64,000 bases of DNA from NCBI GenBank assembly GCA_023388195.1, contig JAEWGR010000190.1, positions 1 to 64,000 of the forward strand, read 5' to 3'. The notes under the pieces were generated by a model. That model saw only the letters and a program-made list of their open reading frames with translations. It had not been told where the DNA came from and did not search any database. Position 1 is the stretch's first letter. The number at the start of each line of letters is the position of its first letter. The translations under genes were made by a program, and so were the position numbers. Positions 49,027 through 56,906 of this stretch are shown one piece after another. The stretch is from Bacillota bacterium. Lineage in GTDB: Bacteria > Bacillota > Negativicutes > Sporomusales > Sporomusaceae.

Positions 49027-50066
49027 TGGAACTGTGGCAGAAGCTGACAGATAGATACGGTTATCCCAAGGTTTTTATCACCATCTTTCTGGTATTTTTA
49101 ATTGTTATGGCGGTTTTTCAAAAGCAGGATATTCCGGCAATGGCCGGCGATTCCATGGTGAGGGTAGCTATGAATGGTATCCTTGTTTTGGCCATGGTAC
49201 CTAGTATTGTAGCCGGAACGGGGATAAACTTCGGTTTGTCGTTAGGCATTATTACCGGGCTGCTGGCAGGCTGCATCAGTATCGAAATGGATATGCGGGG
49301 GATGTCGGCGTTTCTGTGGGCGGTGGCCATATCAATTCCCCTGTCGGCAGCCATGGGCTATTGGTACGGCTGGATTCTCAACAAGGTGAAAGGCGATGAG
49401 ATGACCGTAGGAACCTATATGGGGTTTGCCATCGTCTCGCTGATGTCGATTGGCTGGCTGCTTATACCGTTTAAAAGCCCGGAAATGATCTGGGCGATTG
49501 GTGGCAGCGGCCTGAGGACAACCATAGCCCTCAGCGGCAGATATGCCAAAGTATTGGATGATCTTCTGGCGATTCCGTTTTTCGGTTCGCAGATTCCAAC
49601 CGGGGCCATACTGTTTGTTGCTATTTTTTGTTTACTTATGTGGTTGTTTATGAGGTCCAAAACCGGTATTGCGATGATGGCAGCAGGTGACAACCCCCAG
49701 TTTGCCGTTGCTACCGGGATTGATGTTGACAGACAGCGGATGATCGGCACCGTATTGTCAACCGTTCTGGGCGGGATTGGCATGCTGGTATATTCACAAA
49801 GCTTTGGTTTTTTGCAGCTCTATCAGGCACCGCTCATGATGCCCTTTGCGGCGACCGCGGCAATTTTGATCGGTGGCGCAACCGCTAAAAAAGCCACGAT
49901 TGCTCATGTGGTAGCCGGTACGATCCTGTTTCAAACCTTGTTAACCATATCTTTGCCTGTTATCAATTCGGCAGTTAATGTCGGCAATTTGTCAGAGGTT
50001 ATTCGTATTATTGTCAGCAATGGGGTTATCCTCTACGCTTTGACAAAAGTGGGAGGGAATCACTAG
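49026..50066 (+). CDS. ABC transporter permease (ribose/BMP-type), first
   Basis: 346 aa, about nine or ten hydrophobic segments. Matches the BPD_transp_2 family: MVPSIVAGTGINFGLSLGIITGLLAGCISIEMDM, GDEMTVGTYMGFAIVSLMSIGW and GDNPQFAVATGIDVDRQRMIGTVLSTVLGGIGMLVYSQSFGFLQLY, the cytoplasmic coupling loop. ATG 49026 overlaps the ATPase stop. Forms the channel with the next gene's product. Confidence 0.9.
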   Translation: MELWQKLTDRYGYPKVFITIFLVFLIVMAVFQKQDIPAMAGDSMVRVAMNGILVLAMVPSIVAGTGINFGLSLGIITGLLAGCISIEMDMRGMSAFLWAVAISIPLSAAMGYWYGWILNKVKGDEMTVGTYMGFAIVSLMSIGWLLIPFKSPEMIWAIGGSGLRTTIALSGRYAKVLDDLLAIPFFGSQIPTGAILFVAIFCLLMWLFMRSKTGIAMMAAGDNPQFAVATGIDVDRQRMIGTVLSTVLGGIGMLVYSQSFGFLQLYQAPLMMPFAATAAILIGGATAKKATIAHVVAGTILFQTLLTISLPVINSAVNVGNLSEVIRIIVSNGVILYALTKVGGNH

Positions 50067-50067
50067 T

Positions 50068-51183
50068 ATGAATACAGGCTTGGCAACGCAGGCGAAACAA
50101 GTATTCTCCATTAGCTGGCTGAAAAACTTCCTCAGAGCCAATACAGTGCCACTGATTTTCCTGTTTTTGTGTATTGCGACAACCATTGCGTCCGAATTGC
50201 CGTTAAAATTTGTTATAAATGAACTGGTGGTCCGTTTGTCCAGAAACCTGTTTCTGGTTATTGCCCTGATTATCCCGGTACTTGCCGGTATGGGGCTCAA
50301 CTTTGCGCTGGTTATCGGGGCGATGGCCGGTCAAATCGGCCTGATTGCGGTCAAGATCTGGGATATTGGCGGACTGACCGGATTTGCCACGTCTATTCTG
50401 GTAGCCACGCCCTTTGCGGTGTTATTCGGGTATCTTACCGGTATTACCTTAAATAAGACCAAAGGCCGGGAAATGATTACAAGCATGATTTTGGGCTTTT
50501 TTGCCAACGGGCTTTGGCAGTTGGTATTTCTGCTGTTTATCGGTACGATTATCCCGATTTACAATCCGGAGATAGTTCTGAAAAGCGGTGTAGGTTTAAA
50601 GAATGCGATAGACCTTAAGTTTATTCAATATTCTTTGGATAAACTGCTGTATTTTAAGATAAGCGGCATCACCATTCCGGTTATGACCTTTATTACAGTC
50701 ATTGCCCTGGCGTGGTTCACCCGCTTTATTGTTACCACCAAAATCGGCCAGGACTTCAGAGCCCTGGGGCAGGATCTGCATATTGCGCAGGTCGCCGGGA
50801 TTCCGACCGATAAAATCCGCCTGATTGCAATCACCATATCAACCATTCTGGCTGCCTGGGGTCAGATTATATTTTTGCAGAACATCGGCACTTTGAATAC
50901 ATATAACAGTCATGAACAAGTAGGGATGTTTGCGATTGCCGCCCTGCTGATCGGCGGGGCCACTGTGGCCAAGGCGACAATTACCGATGCAGTCATCGGC
51001 ACTTTGCTTTTCCATACACTGTTTATTGTATCGCCACAGGCCGGTAATAATTTATTCGGGGATGCGCAGATTGGTGAGTTTTTCCGGGTATTTATCGCTT
51101 ATGGCATTATCGGCGTATCCTTGCTGCTCCATGCCTGGCATAAGTATATGGAAAACAAAAGAAAAAACAGGCTGGATAGCTGA
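50068..51183 (+). CDS. ABC transporter permease (ribose/BMP-type), second
   Basis: 371 aa, nine or ten membrane segments with the same family features: LIIPVLAGMGLNFALVIGAMAGQIGLIAVKIWD, TKGREMITSMILGFFANGLWQL, and the coupling loop ALGQDLHIAQVAGIPTDKIRLIAITISTILAAWGQI. One base separates it from the previous stop, so the two are translationally coupled. C-terminal tail is basic (YMENKRKNRLDS). Confidence 0.9.
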   Translation: MNTGLATQAKQVFSISWLKNFLRANTVPLIFLFLCIATTIASELPLKFVINELVVRLSRNLFLVIALIIPVLAGMGLNFALVIGAMAGQIGLIAVKIWDIGGLTGFATSILVATPFAVLFGYLTGITLNKTKGREMITSMILGFFANGLWQLVFLLFIGTIIPIYNPEIVLKSGVGLKNAIDLKFIQYSLDKLLYFKISGITIPVMTFITVIALAWFTRFIVTTKIGQDFRALGQDLHIAQVAGIPTDKIRLIAITISTILAAWGQIIFLQNIGTLNTYNSHEQVGMFAIAALLIGGATVAKATITDAVIGTLLFHTLFIVSPQAGNNLFGDAQIGEFFRVFIAYGIIGVSLLLHAWHKYMENKRKNRLDS

Positions 51184-51200
51184 ACAGGGAGGAACATGTA

Positions 51201-52277
51201 ATGAATCAGGAACGGGTTAATCATGTGCTGGAAAAAATGGCATCTGCCGGTATTCCTCAATTGGTGATCACTGATCCTGCCGCTGTCTTTTATCTTACAG
51301 GGACCTGGATTCACCCGGGTGAAAGGCTGTTGGCATTATACCTTAGCTGCAAGGGGAATCACAAATTATTGATCAATGAGCTTTTTCCGGTGAAAGCGGA
51401 ACTGGGTGTTGATAAGGTCTGGTTCAGTGATACGCAGGATGCAGTAGCGATACTATCCGGCTGCATCGAGGCCGGGACCCCGGTTGGCGTGGACAAAAAC
51501 TGGCCGGCACATTTTTTATTGCGATTGATGGAACAAGCTGCCGGCAGCCGGTTTGTAAACGGTTCCCTTATTGTAGATCAGATCCGGATGTGCAAGGATC
51601 AACAGGAGCAGGACCTGATGCGGCAGGCCTCGCGGCTCAATGATTTGGCGATGGAGCAGCTGCTGCAACTAATTCCCGGCGGCTACTCCGAACAAAAGCT
51701 TGCGCAGCGTCTGGTCACTATTTATGATGAACTGGGGGCCAGTGGCTGCTCGTTTGATCCGATCATTGCCTATGGCGTTAATGCGACCGATCCTCACCAT
51801 GAACCGGATGGATCCATTCTGCAGGCTGGGGAAAGTGTCATAATTGATATTGGCTGTAAAAAGAATGATTATTGCGCAGACATGACCAGAACCGTGTTTT
51901 ACAAATATGTGCCTGCCGAGGCTGCCAAGATATATGAGACAGTGCTGGAAGCCAACCAACGGGCGATTGAAAAGATCAAACCCGGTGTCCGGTTCTGTGA
52001 TATTGATGCTGCCGCCAGAGTCCATATCGAAGCTGCCGGGTACGGAAAATACTTTACCCACCGGACAGGGCACTCCATTGGCCTTGAGGTTCATGAACCC
52101 GGTGACGTTTCCGCAGCCAACGCCAAGCCGGTACAACCGGGCATGACCTTCTCCATTGAACCGGGAATTTATTTGCCCGGCGGGGTCGGAGTACGGGTTG
52201 AAGATTTGGTTTTGGTAACGGAAACAGGCTGTGAAATACTAAATAAATTTGAGAAGAAGCTTACCGTTGTTGGCTAG
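51201..52277 (+). CDS. M24 family peptidase (Xaa-Pro dipeptidase/aminopeptidase-like)
   Basis: 358 aa, ATG 51201 after AGGGAGGA. N-terminal creatinase-like domain (about 1-120: MNQERVNHVLEKMASAGIPQLVITDPAAVFYLTGTW) and a pita-bread catalytic domain with all five metal ligands: Asp in IIDIGCKKNDYCADMTRTVF (two), His in THRTGHSIGLEVHEP, Glu in MTFSIEPGIYLPGG and Glu in GVRVEDLVLV. M24 enzymes of this type cleave Xaa-Pro bonds. Eighteen bp after the permease, so the imported ligand is probably a proline-containing dipeptide or a similar amide (inference). Confidence 0.93.
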   Translation: MNQERVNHVLEKMASAGIPQLVITDPAAVFYLTGTWIHPGERLLALYLSCKGNHKLLINELFPVKAELGVDKVWFSDTQDAVAILSGCIEAGTPVGVDKNWPAHFLLRLMEQAAGSRFVNGSLIVDQIRMCKDQQEQDLMRQASRLNDLAMEQLLQLIPGGYSEQKLAQRLVTIYDELGASGCSFDPIIAYGVNATDPHHEPDGSILQAGESVIIDIGCKKNDYCADMTRTVFYKYVPAEAAKIYETVLEANQRAIEKIKPGVRFCDIDAAARVHIEAAGYGKYFTHRTGHSIGLEVHEPGDVSAANAKPVQPGMTFSIEPGIYLPGGVGVRVEDLVLVTETGCEILNKFEKKLTVVG

Positions 52278-52319
52278 ACAGATACGAGTCTGCCATTTGT
52301 ACTATATTAGTGTTATATT

Positions 52320-52353
52320 AGACCTATTAGCTGCTGTGCTGATAGGTCTTTTT
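52320..52353 (+). terminator. Intrinsic terminator
   Basis: AGACCTAT / ATAGGTCT with a 14-base loop and TTTTT tail after the M24 gene. Confidence 0.75.
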
Positions 52354-52472
52354 ACCACACTGCACATAATTCATAATGGTGAAAAAAATTCACTTAAATG
52401 AACATAAGGCTTTTTTTACACCGAATAGTATTATATAATTTATATTATCACGTTAAGACATGAGGGATTTTT

Positions 52473-53033
52473 GTGAACAAAGATATTGGCAGCAAGGTTA
52501 AAGAACTTCGCAACAGGAAAAAAATGACTCTGAAGGATTTAAGTGAAAAGACCGGTTTATCTACCGGTTTTTTATCCCAGCTGGAACGGGGCCTAACATC
52601 GATTGCTACCGATTCGCTGGAGCAGATTGCGGAGGCGGTAGAGGTTGATTTGTCTTATTTTTTTGTCGGCTATACCAAGAACCGCAGTTCCATTATTCGC
52701 AGCTATGAAAAAGAAGTGTTCCAAATTATAAATGGCCGCTTTATTCATTACCACTTAACAAACAATGCCGAGGAGAATTCAATATTGCCACGCTTAATCG
52801 AGCTTCTGCCAATCAACTGTGAAGAAGATATTTCCCCTTATGCCCATGAAGGGGAAGAGTTTGTATATGTGTTGGAAGGAACCTTGACGCTGTTTCTCAA
52901 CAATGAGCAATTTGAACTGTTCCCTGGTGATTCAGCTCATTATAGCTCCAACATTGTCCATAATTGGGCCAATTACACCAATAAGCTGGTTCGGCTCATT
53001 GTTGCCAGTGCTCCCAATCCGTTTAAGGAATAA
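52473..53033 (+). CDS. XRE-cupin regulator
   Basis: 186 aa from GTG 52473 (GAGGG nearby). N-terminal helix-turn-helix (about 6-65: KVKELRNRKKMTLKDLSEKTGLSTGFLSQLERGLTSIATDSLEQIAEAVEVDLSYFF) and a C-terminal cupin (about 105-180: YAHEGEEFVYVLEGTLTLFLNNEQFELFPGDSAHYSSNIVHNWAN). The family includes regulators of polyamine, phosphonate and amino acid use that bind a small ligand in the cupin. It lies between the transporter/peptidase operon and the amidohydrolase, so it probably controls one or both. Confidence 0.92.
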   Translation: MNKDIGSKVKELRNRKKMTLKDLSEKTGLSTGFLSQLERGLTSIATDSLEQIAEAVEVDLSYFFVGYTKNRSSIIRSYEKEVFQIINGRFIHYHLTNNAEENSILPRLIELLPINCEEDISPYAHEGEEFVYVLEGTLTLFLNNEQFELFPGDSAHYSSNIVHNWANYTNKLVRLIVASAPNPFKE

Positions 53034-53103
53034 GCAGGTGCGAATATATGCCCGGATACTGCAGGCGTAGAGTGATTACTTAATTACAGGAGGGCCAAAT
53101 TTT

Positions 53104-54300
53104 ATGATTATAATGGCACAACATGTGATTACAGGCGACGGAAGGACCTTGATAGAAGCCGGAGCCGCAGCCATAACCGACGGAAAAATCCGGGATGTGG
53201 GACCGGCCGGCGAGGTAACGGCCCGCTACCCCGGCGAGTCCGTGGTTGATTACGGGGAAGCAACAATTCTGCCAGGTTTGTTCGACATGCATGTCCATTT
53301 GGGATATTACTACAGCCAGCCGGACGCGGACCGTTATGATGATTTTCTGATCGCCTGTTATGCGGCTAAGCAGGCGGAAACCGCATTGGCTTTGGGGATA
53401 ACCACCGTCCGTGATGTAAGCTCCCCCCGGCATTTGTGCAAACAGCTGCGCCTGGCAGGCGAGAAGGGTTATTTGACTGTGCCGCGCATTATACATACCG
53501 ACGCCGGGCTTTGTATGACCGGGGGCCACGGCCATGGCGAAGCCAGTGAAGAGGTGGACGGCGCTGATAATATCCGTGCAGCTATCCGCCGCCAGCGCCG
53601 GGACGGGGCCGATTGGATCAAGCTGCTGACCAGTCATCGTTCCAGCATCCCCGAATATACCCAGGCCGAACTGGAGGCGGCAGTGGATGAATGTCATCGC
53701 CGGGATATAAAAATTGCAGTCCACGCCGGTACCCAGCCGTCCATTGAGATGTGTATCAACGCCGGTTTTGATACCATTGAGCATGGCACGTTTATGACGG
53801 TGGAGCAGGCCCGGCGCATGGCCCGAAACGGCCAGGCCTGGACGCCGACAATAACTGCCTATACGTATTTATATGAATACTGTCAGAAGATCAAAGCCGA
53901 AGGCGGTGATCTTTCTAATCCGGTGGCTGCCGCCGCTGCCCGCGATTTCGCCTATTTTGAACCAGCTGCCCGGGCTTATCGTGATAATTTTCATGAGCTG
54001 TACATGACCGGCGTTACCGTGCTGGCCGGGAGTGATATGGTACTCTATGGTGCCCCGCCGCTGCCGGTTAACCGGGAGCTGGCTTATATGGTCGAGTATG
54101 GCATTACACCGCTGGCAGCAATCCGGACCGCGACGGTTAATCCGGCCGGTGTCCTAGGGCTGGCCGAGGTCACCGGACAGCTGGCCCCAGGCCTGGAAGC
54201 TGATATTTTGGTGGTTGCAGGCAATGCTGCCAATGACATCACCGCGCTTAACCAGGTGCGGTGCGTTTATCTTGGCGGCAAGGCGGTTTATAGCTCGTAA
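53104..54300 (+). CDS. Amidohydrolase, Xaa-Pro dipeptidase (prolidase)/imidazolonepropionase-like
   Basis: 398 aa, ATG 53104 (AGGAGGG upstream). Metal-dependent hydrolase fold: GATILPGLFDMHVHLGYYYSQ (HxH), GADWIKLLTSH (bridging Lys), IKIAVHAGTQPSIEMCINAG and FDTIEHGTFM (two His), and LAGSDMVLYGAPP (Asp). Belongs to the branch whose studied members cleave dipeptides such as Xaa-Pro or Xaa-Arg and carboxylate-linked amides. With the M24 peptidase it gives two unrelated prolidase-like folds in one locus. Followed by the sigma-54 activator after 21 bp. Confidence 0.9.
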   Translation: MIIMAQHVITGDGRTLIEAGAAAITDGKIRDVGPAGEVTARYPGESVVDYGEATILPGLFDMHVHLGYYYSQPDADRYDDFLIACYAAKQAETALALGITTVRDVSSPRHLCKQLRLAGEKGYLTVPRIIHTDAGLCMTGGHGHGEASEEVDGADNIRAAIRRQRRDGADWIKLLTSHRSSIPEYTQAELEAAVDECHRRDIKIAVHAGTQPSIEMCINAGFDTIEHGTFMTVEQARRMARNGQAWTPTITAYTYLYEYCQKIKAEGGDLSNPVAAAAARDFAYFEPAARAYRDNFHELYMTGVTVLAGSDMVLYGAPPLPVNRELAYMVEYGITPLAAIRTATVNPAGVLGLAEVTGQLAPGLEADILVVAGNAANDITALNQVRCVYLGGKAVYSS

Positions 54301-54321
54301 TAATAAAAGAGGGTGACGGCG

Positions 54322-55761
54322 GTGGATTATAGACTCCTGCTAGAGTCTGTGCTAGAGCATCTGGATGAAGGTATTTTAGTGGTAGATAAGAATGCCATTG
54401 TTACTTTCTATAATGAGCCGGCAACCAACATCGCCGGTATTACTCAGGAAAAAGCCTTAGGTAAAAATATACTGGATATTTTTCCTGGCTTAACCCCTGA
54501 AAGCAGTACATTCTACCGGGTTTTGCAAAATAAGCAGCCGATCATTGATTATGTTCAGACCTACGTCAATTATCAGGGGGTCACTGTATCTACCCTGACA
54601 ACAACCATACCGCTGCTCGAAGGCGGCGAGATCTGCGGCGCCATTGAAATATACCGGGACTTAACCCGGGTGAAAGAACTGGCCGAGAGAGTACTCAATC
54701 TTCAATCTGAATTACTTAAGCGGAAGGGCAGGGAAAAACCAGATAAGGCCAATGGCGTCAGTTATACCTTTGCGGACATTGTCGGTGAGAGTACCGCAAT
54801 CAAAGAACTAAAGGCCCGGGCGAAAAAAATTGCCGATAGTGATTCGCCGGTATTGGTCTATGGTGAAACCGGGACAGGGAAGGAACTCTTGGTTCAGGCC
54901 ATTCATAGTGCGGGCAAGACGCGCAGAAATCAGCCTTTTATTGCGCAAAACTGTGCCGCCCTGCCTAATGCTCTTCTGGACAGCATCTTATTTGGCACAA
55001 CCGCCGGCAGTTTTACCGGGGCCAAAGACAAACCCGGGCTGTTTGAGCTTGCCGACGGGGGCACTTTATTTTTGGATGAAGTCAACTCTATGGATCTGGA
55101 ACTGCAAGGCAAACTGCTGCGGGTTTTGCAGGATGGTGTTGTCCGCCGGGTCGGGGCGGCAAGTACGGTACGGGTTGATGTCAGAATTATTGCCAGTACA
55201 AATGAGCCGCCTTTAGACATTGTCGAGCGGAAGCTGTTGCGGCAAGATCTGTATTACCGTTTAAACGTCATTGCTCTTACTATCCCGGCTTTAAACGATA
55301 GAAAAGAGGATATCCCCTTACTGACACAGTTTTTTATTGCCATGTATAACGGTAAAGTCAATAAAAAAGTGGAGTCGATTTCCCCGGCCGCCTTGGCCAT
55401 ATTCCAGGCCTATCATTGGCCGGGGAATATCAGGGAATTAAAATATACAATTGAAAGCATTATGAATTTTATCGATCAGACGGTGATTGACAGCAGTGAC
55501 ATACCGTCGCATATTATTCGCTCAGTCCAAGCAGAGGCAATCAGACAGTCGGAGCCGGCAGACAATATACCGGTTATTTCACTGGCTAACAGCCTTAATG
55601 ATTATGAGAAGCAATTAATTCAATCAGCCCTCATCCAGGCAAATGGCAATGGGGCCCGGGCGGCAAGAATATTAAATATCCCCCGTCAGACTCTGCATAA
55701 CAAACTTAAAAAGCACAATATTCAGTGGGGAATAGTGGTCAAAGCTGACAAGGATGAGTAG
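54322..55761 (+). CDS. Sigma-54-dependent activator (PAS, AAA+, Fis HTH), RocR-like
   Basis: 479 aa from GTG 54322 (a GTG at 54313 lies inside the ribosome site). Residues about 5-115 form a PAS domain (LDEGILVVDKNAIVTFYNEPATNIAGITQ), about 150-385 an AAA+ domain with Walker A GETGTGKE, the loop GSFTGA (usually GAFTGA, Ala replaced by Ser), Walker B TLFLDEVNSMDLELQGKLLRVLQ and sensor RQDLYYRLNVI, and about 430-470 a Fis-type HTH (GNGARAARILNIPRQTLHNKLKKHNI). It should drive the sigma-54 promoter at 55903 and thus the glycyl radical enzyme genes. A G10 tract follows the stop. Confidence 0.93.
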   Translation: MDYRLLLESVLEHLDEGILVVDKNAIVTFYNEPATNIAGITQEKALGKNILDIFPGLTPESSTFYRVLQNKQPIIDYVQTYVNYQGVTVSTLTTTIPLLEGGEICGAIEIYRDLTRVKELAERVLNLQSELLKRKGREKPDKANGVSYTFADIVGESTAIKELKARAKKIADSDSPVLVYGETGTGKELLVQAIHSAGKTRRNQPFIAQNCAALPNALLDSILFGTTAGSFTGAKDKPGLFELADGGTLFLDEVNSMDLELQGKLLRVLQDGVVRRVGAASTVRVDVRIIASTNEPPLDIVERKLLRQDLYYRLNVIALTIPALNDRKEDIPLLTQFFIAMYNGKVNKKVESISPAALAIFQAYHWPGNIRELKYTIESIMNFIDQTVIDSSDIPSHIIRSVQAEAIRQSEPADNIPVISLANSLNDYEKQLIQSALIQANGNGARAARILNIPRQTLHNKLKKHNIQWGIVVKADKDE

Positions 55762-55782
55762 CCAGGGGGGGGGGAGGATTCG

Positions 55783-55831
55783 GTCCCAAAATCAAGACAT
55801 TGTCCCAAATAATACAGCCCAATTTTGGGAC
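55783..55831 (+). promoter_or_regulatory. Upstream activator sites for the sigma-54 activator
   Basis: GTCCCAAAAT (55783-55792) and its exact complement ATTTTGGGAC (55822-55831) form an inverted repeat; a third half-site TGTCCCAAAT lies between at 55801-55810. They sit about 70-120 bp before the sigma-54 promoter, the correct place for an enhancer site of the activator encoded next door. Confidence 0.7.
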
Positions 55832-55902
55832 GGCATCAACTATAATCCATAATGGTTACCACCGTTGGACCGTGTTGCGGCATTTTGACGGCATGGAGTT
55901 AC

Positions 55903-55918
55903 TGGCATGGTAATTGCA
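55903..55918 (+). promoter_or_regulatory. Sigma-54 promoter (-24/-12)
   Basis: TGGCATGGTAATTGCA matches the TGGCAY-R-N4-TTGCW consensus with GG at 55904-55905 and GC at 55916-55917. It reads toward the activase gene at 55999. Confidence 0.85.
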
Positions 55919-55998
55919 ATATGAATAGGGTGTCAGGCAGCCTGGTTGCGCTAGACGCTAATGCTTGCAAATAGTATGTAATGACAGGAGGTGATTTT

Positions 55999-56901
55999 TT
56001 GCAGACAGGAACTGTATTTAACATCCAGAAATATTCAATCCACGATGGTCCGGGAATTCGAACTACTGTTTTTTTAAAGGGGTGTCCTTTAGCCTGTCAG
56101 TGGTGCCATAATCCGGAAAGTCTGGCGATGCCGGCAGAGGTAGTTTTTTTCAAAAATAAATGTATCGGCTGTGGTGACTGTGTGCAAAGTTGCCCCAATG
56201 AAGCCCTGGCAATTACTGATCTGGGGTTAGTAAAAGCCGGCGAAAAATGCAGTCTGTGTGCAGCCTGCACCGACATATGCCCAACCGGCGCTATGGAACG
56301 GACCGGCAGGCTGATGACTGTGGCCGAGGTTATGAAAGAGGTTGAAAAAGACCGGGTTTTTTATGAAGAATCAGGCGGCGGGGTTACATTCTCCGGCGGT
56401 GAGGCCTTGCTGCAGCCGGATTTTCTGGATGGTCTGCTTACCGCCTGTAAAGCCGGTGGCCTGCATACCGCTTTAGATACCTCCGGGTATGCCGCCTGGC
56501 CGGTACTTGACAGGATAAAAGACAAGGTGAACTTATTTCTCTATGATATCAAGCACATGGATGACAGCAGGCACAAGCAGTATACAGGTGTCTCCAATCA
56601 GCTTATATTGGCGAATCTGAAAAAACTTGCCGCCAGTGACAGTAAAATCAGGATTCGGGTACCTATCATACCTGGTATCAATGATGATGAGGAAAATATA
56701 AAGGCAATGGGTGCTTTTTTGTCGTCTTTGCATCTAAAGGAAGTTTTTCTATTGCCTTATCATAATATTGCTGCCGATAAGTACAGGCGACTGGGCAAAA
56801 CCTACCGGCTTGAAGACCTGCAGCCGCTTACAAATAAACAAATGGATGAGCTTTCACAAGTGTTGGTGCCATTTGGCATAAAGGCAAAAATAGGAGGGTG
56901 A
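55999..56901 (+). CDS. Glycyl radical enzyme activase (radical SAM)
   Basis: 300 aa starting at TTG 55999 (AGGAGG at the right spacing; an ATG at 55981 lies before it). Radical SAM motif CPLACQWCHNP (CxxxCxxC), an inserted ferredoxin-like pair (CIGCGDCVQSCP and CSLCAACTDICP) as in PflA-type activases of GREs, GGGVTFSGGEALLQPDF, and a conserved IPGINDDEENI near the C-terminus. It uses SAM to put the glycyl radical on the enzyme encoded five bases downstream. Genes are co-transcribed from the sigma-54 promoter. Confidence 0.94.
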   Translation: MQTGTVFNIQKYSIHDGPGIRTTVFLKGCPLACQWCHNPESLAMPAEVVFFKNKCIGCGDCVQSCPNEALAITDLGLVKAGEKCSLCAACTDICPTGAMERTGRLMTVAEVMKEVEKDRVFYEESGGGVTFSGGEALLQPDFLDGLLTACKAGGLHTALDTSGYAAWPVLDRIKDKVNLFLYDIKHMDDSRHKQYTGVSNQLILANLKKLAASDSKIRIRVPIIPGINDDEENIKAMGAFLSSLHLKEVFLLPYHNIAADKYRRLGKTYRLEDLQPLTNKQMDELSQVLVPFGIKAKIGG

Positions 56902-56906
56902 GAGAA

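Noticed and set aside
55981..55998. ATG at 55981 as start of the activase
   Set aside because: It lies before the AGGAGG site; TTG 55999 is correctly spaced.
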